Source: Impatiens glandulifera | Lineage: Eukaryota > Streptophyta > Magnoliopsida > Ericales > Balsaminaceae | Direction of reading: 5' to 3' | DNA length: 64,000 bases | Assembly: GCF_907164915.1 (NCBI RefSeq) | Contig: NC_061863.1 | Coordinates: forward strand, 35,809,382-35,873,381 | Shown: positions 21,991-33,979 of the stretch, one piece after another | How positions within the stretch are numbered: position 1 is the first letter of the stretch | Layout of the letters: each line of letters starts with the position of its first letter | Notes under the pieces: model-generated | The model's input: only the letters and a program-made list of their open reading frames with translations | What the model was told of the DNA's origin: nothing | Databases searched by the model: none | Made by a program: the position numbers and the translations under genes

Positions 21991-24680
21991 AAATCGTTAA
22001 AACCGATATTCCTCCTATTTGGAATTTTAAGTTAGTTTGGTAAGTATCATTTTACAAATATTGTCCTAATTTATATAATTTGTTTTCGAGTTCTAATCAC
22101 AAAATTTTGTGACTTATATGATATCTTATTGCAATAAAAAATGATTTTTATAAAAAAAACATTCATATAATACATTTTCTTACATTGAAAAATTATTTCA
22201 TGTATGGGATTTTTCGACCCGAGACCTCCTCCCATTTTTAGTGTCTGAGCTCTCACCAATTTGAATCATCCCCCATATGTGTCTAGCCATGAACACTTAC
22301 ATGTGCTGACCACAGGCGCTCAGACCCTCGTCCAGACCCTTCTTTCCACCCATTACTTGATTCTCTAACTAACCTAAGAGCTAGATTATTTCACTAACTT
22401 AAAATGAATGTTTTAAAATTGAATAATAAATAAGATATAAAATAATATTTTTTAAATGAACAGAACATTGAAATAAAGAATTTAATGTGATAGACACGTG
22501 ACACATATAGTGAATGCACTCTCACTTGTAATCAATAATAAAATCAAAAATAAAATCTCTAAAGTACGTTTAAACTAATTTTTCAAGAAGTAATTATGTG
22601 GCACTCTAAATAATATCAAAACTAGTCTAAATTGACAATTTAAACATGCATAGTCACGCCTAAAATTCTAATTGTTAATTCCCTTCGAAATTAAAACAAA
22701 GTAAGTTATTAGGCACGACTATCGAGTTCTAAAACCTCTTTTTTAAGAGGTTCGATTTTGAAATTACACAATTGATTGAATGTGGTATTATTCTTGTACT
22801 TTTTTTGTAATAAAATAAAATATTATTATTGAAAATAAGAAATTAGAAAAATTATAAATTAGTGATCATTTATTATTAAAATATCCACTTTGAGTTTTAT
22901 TTTTTATCATTGAGTTCACTATCCTCTATTTTGAATTTTATAATATAAAATTATGTTGAATCATAATAAAACATCACCAACAATCTCAAAACAATATATA
23001 TCTTAAAATTTTGTATAAACAAGAAGAGATTGAATAAGGTTGTAATATGAAGAAAGAACAAAGAAATATAAGTCAAAAATAAAGATAACACCAAAACATT
23101 AGAAAGAAAAAATATAAAAAGAAATTATTTAAAAAAAAATTCATGATAATCATTTGTTCAATCATGAATACATTTAAATAGGTCTGAAATGAAAATGTCG
23201 GGTTGTAGAAATCCTTTAGATTGTTGATTAAGTTGAATCCTCTTTTAATTGCAAGTTCTTCGGAGATATAGTGCGACATGTGCAGATTGATACAGCTCCA
23301 AAATGGTATTGTGACATGTGATACAATCGATGAGGACTAGCTAGCCGTTTCCCTATTAAATACATATATTAAAAATTCTCAAATCTTTAAATAGTTAAAC
23401 AAAATTTTTATTAATCTAACATTTTAACATTGATTTAAAAGTGTTAATGACATAATCTATTTTTATCCTTTGACGTAGCCTTGATTTTGTATTAAAAAGA
23501 TTTATTAAAAATAATACAACAATTCTCAAACAACTCAGCCGTTATCAAATATCAAAAAAATATGTCACACTGTAACACGTTTTTATCGCTTTGTTAAGGA
23601 TCGAGCTATTTAGAGATTTTGATATACAATTTCTTGGTGTATCATATAAGTACAAAACCAAGACTAAATCAAAGGATAGAAATAAAATTAATCACAAACA
23701 CAATTTAAATAATATTTAAAAATGCACTAGAGTTGTATCTATAAACTCCCAACATAAAAATAAGAGCAACTTTTTTATACATAAAACGAATCACCAGTTA
23801 TCTCAAATCGTGTTGAAATAAAAACATAATGAGCTAAAACAAAATATTTTTTAGATCTTTATCATCTTGAACAAATTTTGAATCACCGTTTAAACGATAA
23901 TTGAATATGCGGAAAATCTTTAAATAAAACATAATTCAAACAATATTATGAAAAATAATTAATAATATAAATGGATCACAATATTTTTAGCTTGGATTTC
24001 TCAATAATGAGATCAAACACAGTAGATCATCAGGGAAAAAATTATCACTTCCCCATCACATAATATCGTAAATAAAAATCTACTCGAATATGTCAAGACT
24101 AGAAAGATAAGACACTATATATGTCGAGATTGTAAAAACAAAACAAGCTATAAAATATACCAATGGCAAACAACCTATAAAGGATGAAAAAATAAGAGAA
24201 ATATATAGATAGAGATTAGAGAACAGCGGCGCAGCTGCTTGTAAACCTAATCTATAAAAATATTTTTAGGTATAGTTAGGAGATTTTCGGCCCGAATTGT
24301 TAGGAATAGTTAGGAGATTTTCGGCCCGAATTGATATATATGACTTAAACTTACACAATATATTAGTATATGGGCCGAAAATTAATATAGGTCAGAAAAT
24401 TTGAACATGGACCAAAATATGGTTCAATTTGGAGCCCAAATTACAATTTATGTAATAGAATGGTAGCTTATTGGGCCATATTGATAATTTAAGGACTTAA
24501 ATAAATTTTTAGGATATAAATACTTGCTACATCATAACTCACTCCATAAGAATAAAATTGTTGTAGCTTGTTATTTCAATATTTTCCTTTCTAGACTAAT
24601 TATTGACATTGTTGATGACTCAATTGTAACTCTACTAGGAAAGAAATAGAACTACAGGGAGGTATGGGTTTTTTAGGGAG
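21991..24680. repeat. AT-rich tandem unit Y3, truncated
   Basis: Collinear with Y2 to the GGGAGGTATGGG landmark (about 24656), where it breaks into a displaced Y fragment. The CGGCCCGAATTG segment is duplicated (24288-24335). About 130 bp upstream of the promoter-like TATA is deleted relative to Y1 (near 24199). Confidence 0.75.
22207..22270 (-). repeat. SINE-head-like sequence (Y3)
   Basis: Same position in the unit as in Y1 and Y2; the B-box-like GGGTCGAAAAATCC is visible. Confidence 0.35.
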
Positions 24681-24877
24681 GAAAGAACAAAGAAATATAA
24701 GTCAAAAATAAAGATAACACCAAAAAATTAGAAAGAAAAAATATAAAAAAAAAATTATTTAGAAAAAAATTCACGATAATCATTTGTTCAATCATACATG
24801 TCAATAGGTCTGAAATGAAAATGACCGGTTGAGGAAATCCTTTAGATTGTTGATTAAGTTGAATCCTCTTTTAATTT
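24681..24877. repeat. Displaced Y fragment at the Y3-X2 junction
   Basis: This piece matches the interior of Y3 around 23050-23245 (AAAGAACAAAGAAATATAAG to CCTCTTTTAATT) and is then joined directly to X2. It marks a rearrangement breakpoint in the array. Confidence 0.6.
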
Positions 24878-26128
24878 ATTTATGTGGATTTATATATTCA
24901 ATTGAAATTGATTTAATACATTATTTTTTTTATAAATATTAAATTTAGAACTTTAATTAAGAATTTAACTAAGGTTACATTAATTCAACATTTTATTTGA
25001 GAAAAATGTTACAACTCGTGAAGAGGTTGTTGAGTCACTCTAATAGGGACATTTTTTTTTGTTATTTTAGGTTCTCTATTTTATTTAAATATTATTTATT
25101 TTTAAAATAAATTAGTACTATCTAATAGTAATGTTCTCACACAAAAATAATGTTCTTAATCGTTCAATTTGATATTCTTCTCTTTGGAATCTTATACAAG
25201 TTTGGTAAGTATATTTTTACAAATAATGAACAAACTCTGAATAATTTGATTTCAAGTTCTAATCACCAAATTTTATGAATTCTATGATACCTTGGTGCAA
25301 CAAAAAACTATTTAAAAAACATTCATTAATATATTTTCTTACTTTGAAAAATTAATACATGTTTGGCTTTTCCGACCCAAGACCTCCTTCCATTTCCAGT
25401 GTTTGAGCTCTCACCCATTTGAGCCACCCCATATGTGTCTAGCACTAAACACTTACTAGTACTTACAACCCGCGTTTAGACTTGTGTCCAAACCCTTCTT
25501 CCCTCCCATCACTTAATGGGTTAGCTGACCTAAACAACTAATTCATTGCACTTGTTTTAATATTTCTTTTATTTTATATATTTTACTACTTTAACTAATT
25601 TTAAAAGAAATCAAAATAATATAAAACATCAAAAACTTTTTTTTTTATAGAATATGGAAAACAAGATTATGTTTAAAGGTCTTTTTATATTTTATATATT
25701 TTCATACTAACATTTTATTTCTTAGCTATGTACAATTTTCTAGCATTGCTACTAACTTACTACTAACTTACATGTATTTGATTTTTTTATTTTAGACCTA
25801 GACCCATGACAATATCAAAATGCGTGCTTTTAAGAACAGTGTGATATCAAAATTTGAAATATTTAGGCTTAGATTCACCTTTAAATGATTTTTTTTAAAT
25901 GGAATAAATAAATAATATTGTTTTTAATTGAAGAGGACATTAAAGTAGAGACTCACATTTACTTTAATGTGACAGACACAAACACGTTAGATATATAGTC
26001 GATGCTTTCTTTCACGTGTAATCAATAACCAAATCAAGAATAAAATCTCTAAAGTGTGTTTAAACATTTAAAATACTTTTACTTCCTATTTTTTCAAAAA
26101 GTAATATTGTGACACTCTAAAAAATGAC
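24878..26128. repeat. AT-rich block X2
   Basis: Near-copy of 13088-14295 (X1), again followed directly by a Y unit, so X-Y is a higher-order arrangement. No gene was seen. Confidence 0.75.
25371..25430 (-). repeat. SINE-head-like sequence (X2)
   Basis: Equivalent to the X1 copy; A-box-like GTGGCTCAAATGGGTGAGAGC is retained. Confidence 0.4.
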
Positions 26129-26941
26129 AAAATCATTAAATTTGATATTCCTCCTATTTGGAATTTTAAGCTAGTTTTGTAAGTATCATTTTACAAATAA
26201 TGGCCAAATTTGTATAATTTGTTTTCGAGTTCTAATCACCAAAATTTGTCACTTATATGATACCTTATTGCAATAAAAATGATTTTTATAAAAAAACATT
26301 CATATAATACATTTTTTTACATTGAAAAATTATTTCATGTATGGGCTTTTTCGACCCGAGACCTCCTCCCATTTCTAGTGTCTGAGCTCTCACCAATTTG
26401 AGTCATCCCCCATATAAATGAGTTATATAATTAAAGTAAAATAAATAATAAAATCTAAATATCCACTATGAGTTTTATTCTTTACCATTGAGTTAACTAC
26501 CCTCCATTTTGAATTTATAATATATAATTAAGTTGAATCATAAAAAAACATTAACAATCATCTCAACACTATAAATATCTTTAAATTTTGTATAAATAGT
26601 AAATGATTGCAGAAAGAACAAAGAAATACATGTGAAAAATTAAAATATAAAAATGACACCAAAACATTAGAAAGAAAAAAATGTAAAATAAATTGTTTAG
26701 AAAAAAATTCATGATCATTATTTGTTAAATAGATTTTATTAATGAAATTAATATATGTCAATGGGTCTAAAATAAAAAGGACGGGCTGTAGAAACCCTTT
26801 AGATTGTTGACTAAGTTAAATCCTATTTTATTAGAAAGTTCTTGAGAGATATAGTGCGACATGTGCGGATAGATACAGCTCCATAATGGTATGGTGACAT
26901 GTGATACAAACGATGAGGATTAGTCGACTCCTATTAAATAT
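26129..26941. repeat. AT-rich unit Y4, left part (cut by element A)
   Basis: Y sequence with an internal deletion of about 600 bp just after its SINE-head-like segment (26345-26408). It runs to ...CTATTAAATAT, where element A begins, and continues after A at 52000. Confidence 0.75.
26345..26408 (-). repeat. SINE-head-like sequence (Y4)
   Basis: Same unit position as in Y1; A- and B-box-like motifs are recognisable on the minus strand. Confidence 0.35.
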
Positions 26942-28921
26942 TTTTGGGTCAAATTATTTTGACTAAGTGTTGAAATAATTTAACCATTGGGATTTTGATG
27001 ATGAAATGATTTATGTGCTTTGATACAGGTGTATTAAAGAACAATCTGATTAGACTTGGTTCTAATGAGGCTCATTAGACCTATTTGGCATTAGATGCAC
27101 GGAGTTAGACGTGCAGTCTAACTGGAAAAGTTAGACATATAGTCTAACTAAGCAGTGTTAGACGTGCAGTCTAACTAGAGGAATTAGACGTGCAGTCTAA
27201 TATACTCCATAATTAGACGTGCAGTCTAGTAAACCCGTAATTATACGTGCAGTCTAACTTAGTGGAGTTAGACGTGCATTCTAATGGAACTTGAAATTAG
27301 ACGTGCAGTCTAACTCAGCGGAGTTAGACGTGTAGTCTAATATATTTGAAATTAGACGTGCAATCTAATTCAGCGGAGTTAGACGTACAGTCTAATATAT
27401 TTGAAATTAGACGTGCAGTCTAACTCTGCAGAGTTAGACGTGCAGTCTAATATATTTGGAATTAGACGTGCAGTCTAACTCAGTGGAGTTAGACATGCAG
27501 TCTAATATATTCAGAGTTAGATGTGCAGTCTAATATATTTGGAATTAGACGTGCAGTCTAACTCAGCGGAGTTAGACGTGCAGTCTAATATATTTGAAAT
27601 TAGACGTGCAGTCTAACTCGTGGAGTTAGACGTGCAGTCTAATATATTTGGAAAGTTAGACATAAGTCTAACTCCTTTAGACCAGTCTGAAGTTAAACCG
27701 GAATTAGATGTGTAGTCTAACTAGTGGAGTTAGACGTGCAATCTAATGGTTTGTGAAAGTTAGACGTAAGTCTAACTCCTTCAGACAAGTCTAAAGTAGA
27801 ACCGGAATTAGACATGAAGTCTAACTCGTGGAGTTAAATGTGCAGTCTAATGGTTTGTGAAAGATTAGACGTGATGTCTAATTGATGAAAGTTAGACATG
27901 TAGTCTAACTCCTTCAGATTAGTCTGAAGTGATTATAATTAGACGTAAGTCTAATCCCATTAGACCAGGTGGTCTAATGGATTCTTCTATTAGACGGGGA
28001 CGTGTGATTTCATTAGACAAGGTCGTCTAACTGAAATACGTCTAATGCTATATTTAAGTAGTGTGCTTGAAGCTAGCAACCGTCTACCCACGTGTTATAG
28101 TTGTATACTACTCCTGCTCTACTTTCTAGTGAAGATCAGTACGATAGCTATATGCAACCAACCAACGAATGCCACGTAAGAAAATTTCCATCATATTACT
28201 TGTTTTGTAGGTACATCTCTGATAGAATATTCGGCGCATTACCAATTGGTGTACGGCCATGATCCTTGTGCTCAGAACCTGCTGTGTACTATGGAGGCTT
28301 TCCATTGGAAGAGTGTCACGTATCATTCTAAAAAATTCGACCGTTAGTTTCTGCCCAGTATTTATCAAATCCTAAGGACAATGGACGAACTTCCGGAATT
28401 ACAATGAGAGAAACCATTCGATCATCTTGCTTACTAAAACTTCTGAGAAATCAATCTTTTGAATATTCAAGTCGCAAGCTACTTTCCTGATTGTACTGTG
28501 TGTGAATCAAGAGAGAGATAGAATTAAAAATACCATTAGCTGGGTGATATTCTTGATCTTGTAAATTGAACAGAGTGTGTTCTGTTTAATAGTGAGCTAA
28601 GTGTGTGCAAACTGTATTTGATTCGAATCATATTATAGTAAATTCTTCCGGTGGTTGGATGAAGGGGTGATGTAGGAGAGTTTTCTCTGAACATACATAA
28701 ACAAATTGCTGTGTCTTTTCATTTCTGTCATCTTCTCATTATTCATCTTGAGCTTCAAACCTAAGTAAACAATTTCGCCTTGAATTTGTTTCAAGTGTTT
28801 ACGAGGGTTTGCGTAGAATAGAAAACGAATTAAATCCTTAACAATATTTCTTTCAAAACGTTTTTCATAAGCTTCATCAATAGTCAGACCCCCGTCTCTA
28901 TCGATAAAGTCGATCCTATCA
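26942..28921 (+). mobile_element. 5' LTR of element A
   Basis: About 1,980 bp. It starts TTTTTGGGTC (a one-base variant of TGTTGGGTC) and ends GATCCTATCA. A hairpin GTCAAA-TTAT-TTTGAC lies at the very start, and the dyad array is in U3 (27060-28060). The paired 3' LTR at 47962 confirms the ends. Confidence 0.9.
27060..28060. repeat. Dyad array in element A 5' LTR
   Basis: Regular alternation of TTAGACGTGCAGTCTAA dyads with AATATATTTGAA spacers, then palindromes of the CTTCAGACAAGTCTAAAG type. Most copies retain the central ACGT. Confidence 0.9.
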
Positions 28922-28923
28922 AT

Positions 28924-28935
28924 TGGTAACAGAGC
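28924..28935 (+). promoter_or_regulatory. Primer-binding site of element A (variant)
   Basis: TGGTAACAGAGC, two bases after the LTR end. It differs at one position (A for T) from the TGGTATCAGAGC of elements B, C and E. Confidence 0.85.
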
Positions 28936-28970
28936 CCTGTTTCTATTCTCAAGCATCAAAAACCTTAAGC

Positions 28971-29399
28971 ATGTCTATCATCAATGAGATTCCTATTTTG
29001 TCAAGGGACAACTACGAATATTGGATGATGAGAATGCAAGCTCACTTGGCTGCTCTTGACTGTGATATGTGGAGCGTCATTACTGATGGCCCCATAAAGA
29101 TTTCGAAGTCAAGGAGTGAGTTATTGAAGATAAGATGACCAACAACCTAAATTATGTTGCTAGGAATATTTTGTATCAGTCGATCAACATGAACGTATTC
29201 TATGAAATCAAGTCATGTTCCTCTGCTAAAGAGATATGGGATAAACTTAATCAGATCTACGGTAGAAGTATTCAAGCAAAGAAGGACTAGAAAGCCTTCA
29301 TGTGTAGTGAAAACAAATCCAGATGGACCGATAGCGATTTAAAGGAGTCTCTTGCTGAAAAAGAGAATGAAGTTGTTACATGTTTGATGGCAGATGACC
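28971..29399 (+). pseudogene. gag: Element A gag, N-terminal part (cut by element B)
   Basis: The ATG at 28971 follows the PBS closely. The N-terminal segment (DNYEYWMMRMQAHL, DMWSVITDGPIKI) resembles element E's gag more than element C's. A frameshift falls near 29115-29140. The protein then continues to the helical segment SSAKEIWDKL, after which the UBN2 core and zinc knuckle are missing and the sequence jumps to a serine/acidic segment. Element E has a similar internal deletion. Element B is inserted after 29399. Confidence 0.8.
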
Positions 29400-30607
29400 T
29401 GTTAGGATCTAGGTCGCGACTAGAGGACCGGGGTTGGCCGGTTAGCGTCTTTCACTCAAAGGGTGGTGATTAATCCAGTTAGAGATTAATACCGGGGTTT
29501 CAATACTACACAAACTGTCACAAACCCTTGAACAAAGTTCAAGCGCGGAAGTGGTTTGTTTCAGGTTAAAGCAGCACACACACGAGATAGGCAGGACCTG
29601 ATTTGAATAGGACAGGTTTGGAGATTGCTGAGTCGGTTTGGAACTTGGTGGTTCGGTTGGAGCGGTATTAGTAGGTTAATGCAGATCGGTTATAAAGTAA
29701 GGCAGACAGTAAGTAAATAACAAGACAGGTTTTTATGGATGTTCGGAGATGAAACTCCTACGTCACCCCTTCCTCTCGAAACCGCGAGAAGGATATTCAC
29801 TAAGGAATACAAACAATCCGATCGAGACTTATTTCTTGCTCGATAACACTCGTACAATTTTAACCGAAATTGTAGAATAAACTTCAAATAAGCGCTTTAA
29901 GCTTTCTAGAGATAGAACATAATATGTGAAAATTCAGAACTTGTAACCCTCAGAATCCCACGAAAATTCCCGCATTTACTCCTCTTCAACTCCTTCTTTT
30001 ATAGGTGAAATGTGCCAACGGTTGGTTGAACACATTTCATTTCCTTGAATCTGATTGGTTGAGCAGAGGTTCAGTGATTCAGACCTGGCGGTCTAGTCTT
30101 CCAGTATGTAGGTCAAACCGGCTAGGTTTGTCTTTTACTCAATATGGCAACTGTCGGTTGGGCAGTTGTCTGTACTTGGAAGATTGTCTTTCTGATTTAT
30201 CCTGAAGTGGAAAGATCTTGTAGGACGGTCTTCTGCAGCCTGCAGACTTTCCTCAGACTTGTATGAATATGGAAATATTCAGTCTGTTCCTTTGGTATCA
30301 TTCTCAACAGATACCCGAAGTATCTTTTTATGCCGGTCGGTTATGTGTGTTAACCGGATGACTTCCGGTTATTCCTTGGCTTCTAAATGACCGACTGTCT
30401 AGTGTTTCCGGCCTTCTGTTTTGACCGATCTTATCTTTCTTGTTCGGTCAGGTTTTTGGTCGGTTTGATAACTTGACCGGTGGAGTTTCTTAACCGGTTG
30501 AGTTATTTGGCCTATTGAGTTGCTTGACCGGTTTCGTTGCTTGACCGTTCCTGCATAGGAAGTTTGTTTGTGTTAAGTTCTATTAACCGGTCTAATTTTA
30601 TCTAACA
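29400..30607 (-). mobile_element. 3' LTR of element B
   Basis: 1,208 bp, from TGTTAGGATCTAGG to TTATCTAACA in plus-strand reading. It pairs with 41481-42709. A TATA-like CCTATAAAAG (minus strand, about 29996-30005) is retained. Short ORFs in it have no support. Confidence 0.95.
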
Positions 30608-30621
30608 ATTTCTCCCTTTTT
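30608..30621 (-). promoter_or_regulatory. Polypurine tract of element B
   Basis: The minus strand reads AAAAAGGGAGAAAT directly before TGTTAGA, the start of the 3' LTR; this is the plus-strand priming site. Confidence 0.9.
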
Positions 30622-30783
30622 GATTATTTTATTTAAAATACTCAAAATCAATTAATGATTAAAATGTAGGCCGGATTCCAAAAATCACTTTATATATATA
30701 TAAGTAAAGTTAACCGCAGAAAGGCAAAATACTATATATGTAGAAACCGAAGTAAACATAAGTAAAGATAGTAAAGAAAGCCC

Positions 30784-33384
30784 CTATTTCTTCGATCTTG
30801 ACGGTAGGAATTGTTCCATCACTTCATCTGTTGTTTGTCCCTTAGCCGGTTGAGCCGGCCTTGAAGAGGAACCTCCAGCTCCTGAGGTGCCTGTGTGAGA
30901 AGGAAACTGTTGACCGACCGTTCTGATTGGAACCGCATCTAAAACCCGCTGTCTTGTGAGTTGCGGCTGGGCATCTTCTTCGAAGTCATCCTCGGTGAGA
31001 GGGGGGTCAACAACTGTCTCGGTGATTCTGTTCAGCAGCTCGGTGGCTTGCGCCTTCTTTGAAGGAGCCATTTCGAAATTGTGGTATGTTTCTTGTTGAA
31101 CCTTTAACCGGTTGGCCTCTTCGGCTTGTTTGGCCGCCATGGTTTTTACGAGTTCCGGATTTTTGGCCGCTAATTTTCGTATATGTTCGGCTATGTTCTC
31201 ATCAGTCCATGCCGACCCCTTCTGTTTCCGCATTTCCTCGTCCAACGCATCTTGAAGTTGCCGATCCGCGAGGGCATTCGCCTCCTCGATTGCTTTATCT
31301 GCAGCCAGCTTAGCCTCTATTAACTCTGCCACATGTTCGGTGACCGCCTTGAGGTCGGCCTCAAGCTTGGTGTTCCTTTCCTCAAGACTTGCATTCTTTT
31401 CTTCAAGATTTATGACCCTGTCGAGTGTTGAACCGCTTGGGCACTTGACCGAGCCAGGTCCTCATCGACCTTTGTCAGCCTTTGATCGGTATTTTCTTGA
31501 GACTGTTCCAACTCGGCTACCGTTTTTCTGACTGAGATGAGGTCGGTCACCAGCTTAGGAGTTATAGCCTCTAGATCCTTTGTTCGCTGAAGGTGACTCT
31601 CGTATAGTTCATCCGAATCACTGTAGTTTGTTTCAACTGACGTGATCCGCTTCACCGCCTTGTCAAGATCATCCTTTGTTGTCTCGGCTATCTTGATTGC
31701 TTGAACCGCGACTTTCTTAATTTTCCTCTTCTAGGGCTTAACCGCGTCGTTGACAAACTCTTCAATGAGAGTCTTGACCCTCTCTTCTATTACGGCTGGT
31801 TCTGAATTCCCGGTTTGAACATATGCGTGTAGGACGGTGAGAGGAGGCTTTGTCCTATTCGTTGGTTATGTTAATCGTCTGATCCGCTGGAGGAGAAACT
31901 ATTTCTGTATCGATCGGGTTCAGACTGCCATCATCCCTAGGTGATGGTGGGTTTGATGTATCTTGATGTTCGGGCTCTGCCTCAAGACGCGCCACTTCAT
32001 CGATCAACTCTCTTTCCTTGACCGTAAGAAGCTCCAACACCAAGAGTTGTAGTTGAGAATTCGGTGTTCCCGGAGTATACCTTTCTATTAGGTGTTGAAT
32101 ATGTTCGGCTAGCTTTTGTAACCGAGCACGCGGTTCCACTATTGTGTGTCGGTCCAAGGCTTCGTTGGGATCCTGAGCTTTGGTTAGGTTGATGACTTCC
32201 TCCTCTATCTCCATCAACCTTTCGAATTTCTGTCCAGCGGTTAGGCCCGGTAGCATTTGTTTGTAGAATATTTGATTCCGGTGCTGGAACCACTAACAGA
32301 ATACTTTGGACGCCTCGCGAGCTTGTTGATGGATTTCGTCCATGATTCTGCGCACGATATTCTCGACCACCTCCTGGGTGTTGTCGTTAGCGTGATCGTC
32401 TTCTTCCCCAAGGCCCTCTGCACCGGTATCGCCATTTTCAAGACTGGCCGATTGTTCCTCGACTATCGGTCCTTTTCTTTTACCGGACTCATTATCCTCG
32501 GTATTCTGTGAAGCAGTTCGGTCAAAACTAGAGGCCGAATCGTCCTCATTTTGCGTTTCGGACGGCGGATCTGCGAATTCTATCGGTTGTTTGTCTTTCT
32601 TGCTTCCGGATTTTCCTTTTACCGGAGCTGCTTTCTTAGCGCCTACCTTCTTTCTTCGGCCACCCGTAGAACCGGAGGCCTTCCTTTTGTTCTTCCTTTC
32701 CGTGAATTGACGGGACCTTATGATTTTGCTTGACGAAAGAAGAACACCAGGACCGGTGTTGATGTTGTGGTGGAGCATAATCTTCCCAAGTGGGATGGCG
32801 TATCCCCATGACCGTGTGGAAGCCGGATCCACCATATCCTTTAAGTTGTTGAAAATAACCTTGGCCCAGTTTATTTGAATGTCGTTGATCAAACCGGCAA
32901 GCATCTCAATTTTCGCCTTGGTGAGACTGTTATAATTTCCCCCTCTCGCTTGGACCGATTTGGTGAATATATCACATAGCGGTCTGTATTCCGGTCGAAG
33001 TGATGATTTCTTCCTGGAGACTTCTATAGGAGCCGCGGTTTCCGAGAGAACCTGGCAAGCCGCTTCGAAGGTCTCTCGATCTAGATCCGCCGAAATGTTG
33101 CTTCCTTCCGATGGTAGTTGTAGGATTTCGGCGACCGACTCTTCGGTTAGTTCGAACTGCTGACCGCCAACGGTTGCAGTTATTGTTTTTCCGGTGAGAG
33201 ATGCGATTTTGAAAAATTCCTCAACCGCTTCCTGGTATAGAATGAAAGGACCACCTAGAAAGTGTTCAAGGTCGGACTCGGAGATCCGGGATAGGACTTG
33301 CTTTGCCGGAGCCGAACCGTTTGCCCGAATTTTTTCAAAGTCGACCTGAAAGATATGTTTGAATAGTGCGGAGTCGCGACCCAT
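30784..33384 (-). pseudogene. ORF2c of element B: N-terminal transposon-associated domain plus long coiled coil
   Basis: The ATG at 33384 opens a 363-codon frame. After an in-frame TAG (32293-32295) the same frame continues to about 31855, followed by a frameshift, another stop near 31730 and the final part ending at 30784. Residues about 1-240 form the shared ORF2 domain (FQVDFEKI, LGGPFILYQEAVEEFF, LPSEGSN, INWAKVIFNNL). Next come a Lys/Arg-rich nuclear-signal-like segment (KKVGAKKAAPVKGK), an acidic stretch, and long Glu/Lys/Ala-rich likely coiled coils to the C-terminal SRSKK. It lacks the RGG tail of A and D. TATA at 33501-33510 and a pyrimidine-rich leader precede it. Function is unknown. 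Confidence 0.75.
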
Positions 33385-33500
33385 TGTTGATGATTGAATC
33401 GAGAGAGCAAGAGAAAACTGTTTTGAGAGAGTTTGAGAAAGTTGAGAGCTAGAGAGAGAAAGCCGATTTGCGTAAGAATGAAATAAAATGACTAAGGACC

Positions 33501-33510
33501 CTATTTATAG
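33501..33510 (-). promoter_or_regulatory. TATA box of ORF2c
   Basis: CTATAAATAG on the minus strand, about 120 bases before the ATG at 33384, followed by a CT-rich leader (33390-33480 on the minus strand). Confidence 0.6.
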
Positions 33511-33979
33511 GTGCGGTTTGAAATCCCAACCGTCGCAAACCGTCCCATCACTTTTAGGCGGGAATTTTCCCTCCAAGTGTATTGAGCGGGAAACTGTGGG
33601 CGGGAAGCCATTGGCGGCAAACCGAAGCCGGGAAAACAGAGTGGGAAACCAAAGCGGGAGTTCAAAGGCGGGAAATTTCCCTCCGAAGACTTTGGACTTT
33701 TGCTTTAATCTTTGATTAAGCGGTTCTTCTTGAAACTGTTTATTAAATGACGTGATATATTAACCGCGAAGATGCGGTTTTTGACTTTGACCGGATATTT
33801 CAACGAAGATGAAGTTGTTTATCGATATTAACCAGTTAGTTAGATGGATGTTCTGATATTGCAATTATTCACCCGGTTATTAAATTGAAATGGATTTTCA
33901 TTGAAGAAGAAGTACAAGATAGAAACTGATACATAGCGTTGATTTAGAAATAGAAATACATAAGAAATAAAGATATAAC

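Noticed and set aside
22071..23279. Small AT-rich ORFs at 22071-22259 and 23073-23279 (also 26558-26761)
   Set aside because: Rich in Phe/Leu/Ile/Asn as expected from AT-rich non-coding DNA; not maintained between Y units.
12995..26941. Centromeric satellite or rDNA spacer
   Set aside because: Unit length and the SINE-like and promoter-like content do not match short centromeric satellites, and no rRNA sequence is present; origin left open.
27060..28060. CRISPR-like regular repeats
   Set aside because: Repeats and spacers are both similar, are dyads of varying spacing, lie in retrotransposon LTRs, and the DNA is from a plant.
29690..30205. Short ORFs in element B LTRs (also 42088-42309)
   Set aside because: They repeat in both LTRs because the LTRs are duplicates; no domain or codon evidence.
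31997..32293. 98-codon minus-strand frame starting MVPAPESN
   Set aside because: Out of frame with the coiled-coil ORF2c sequence in the overlapping 32256-31855 frame, which continues the main ORF2c frame after one stop.
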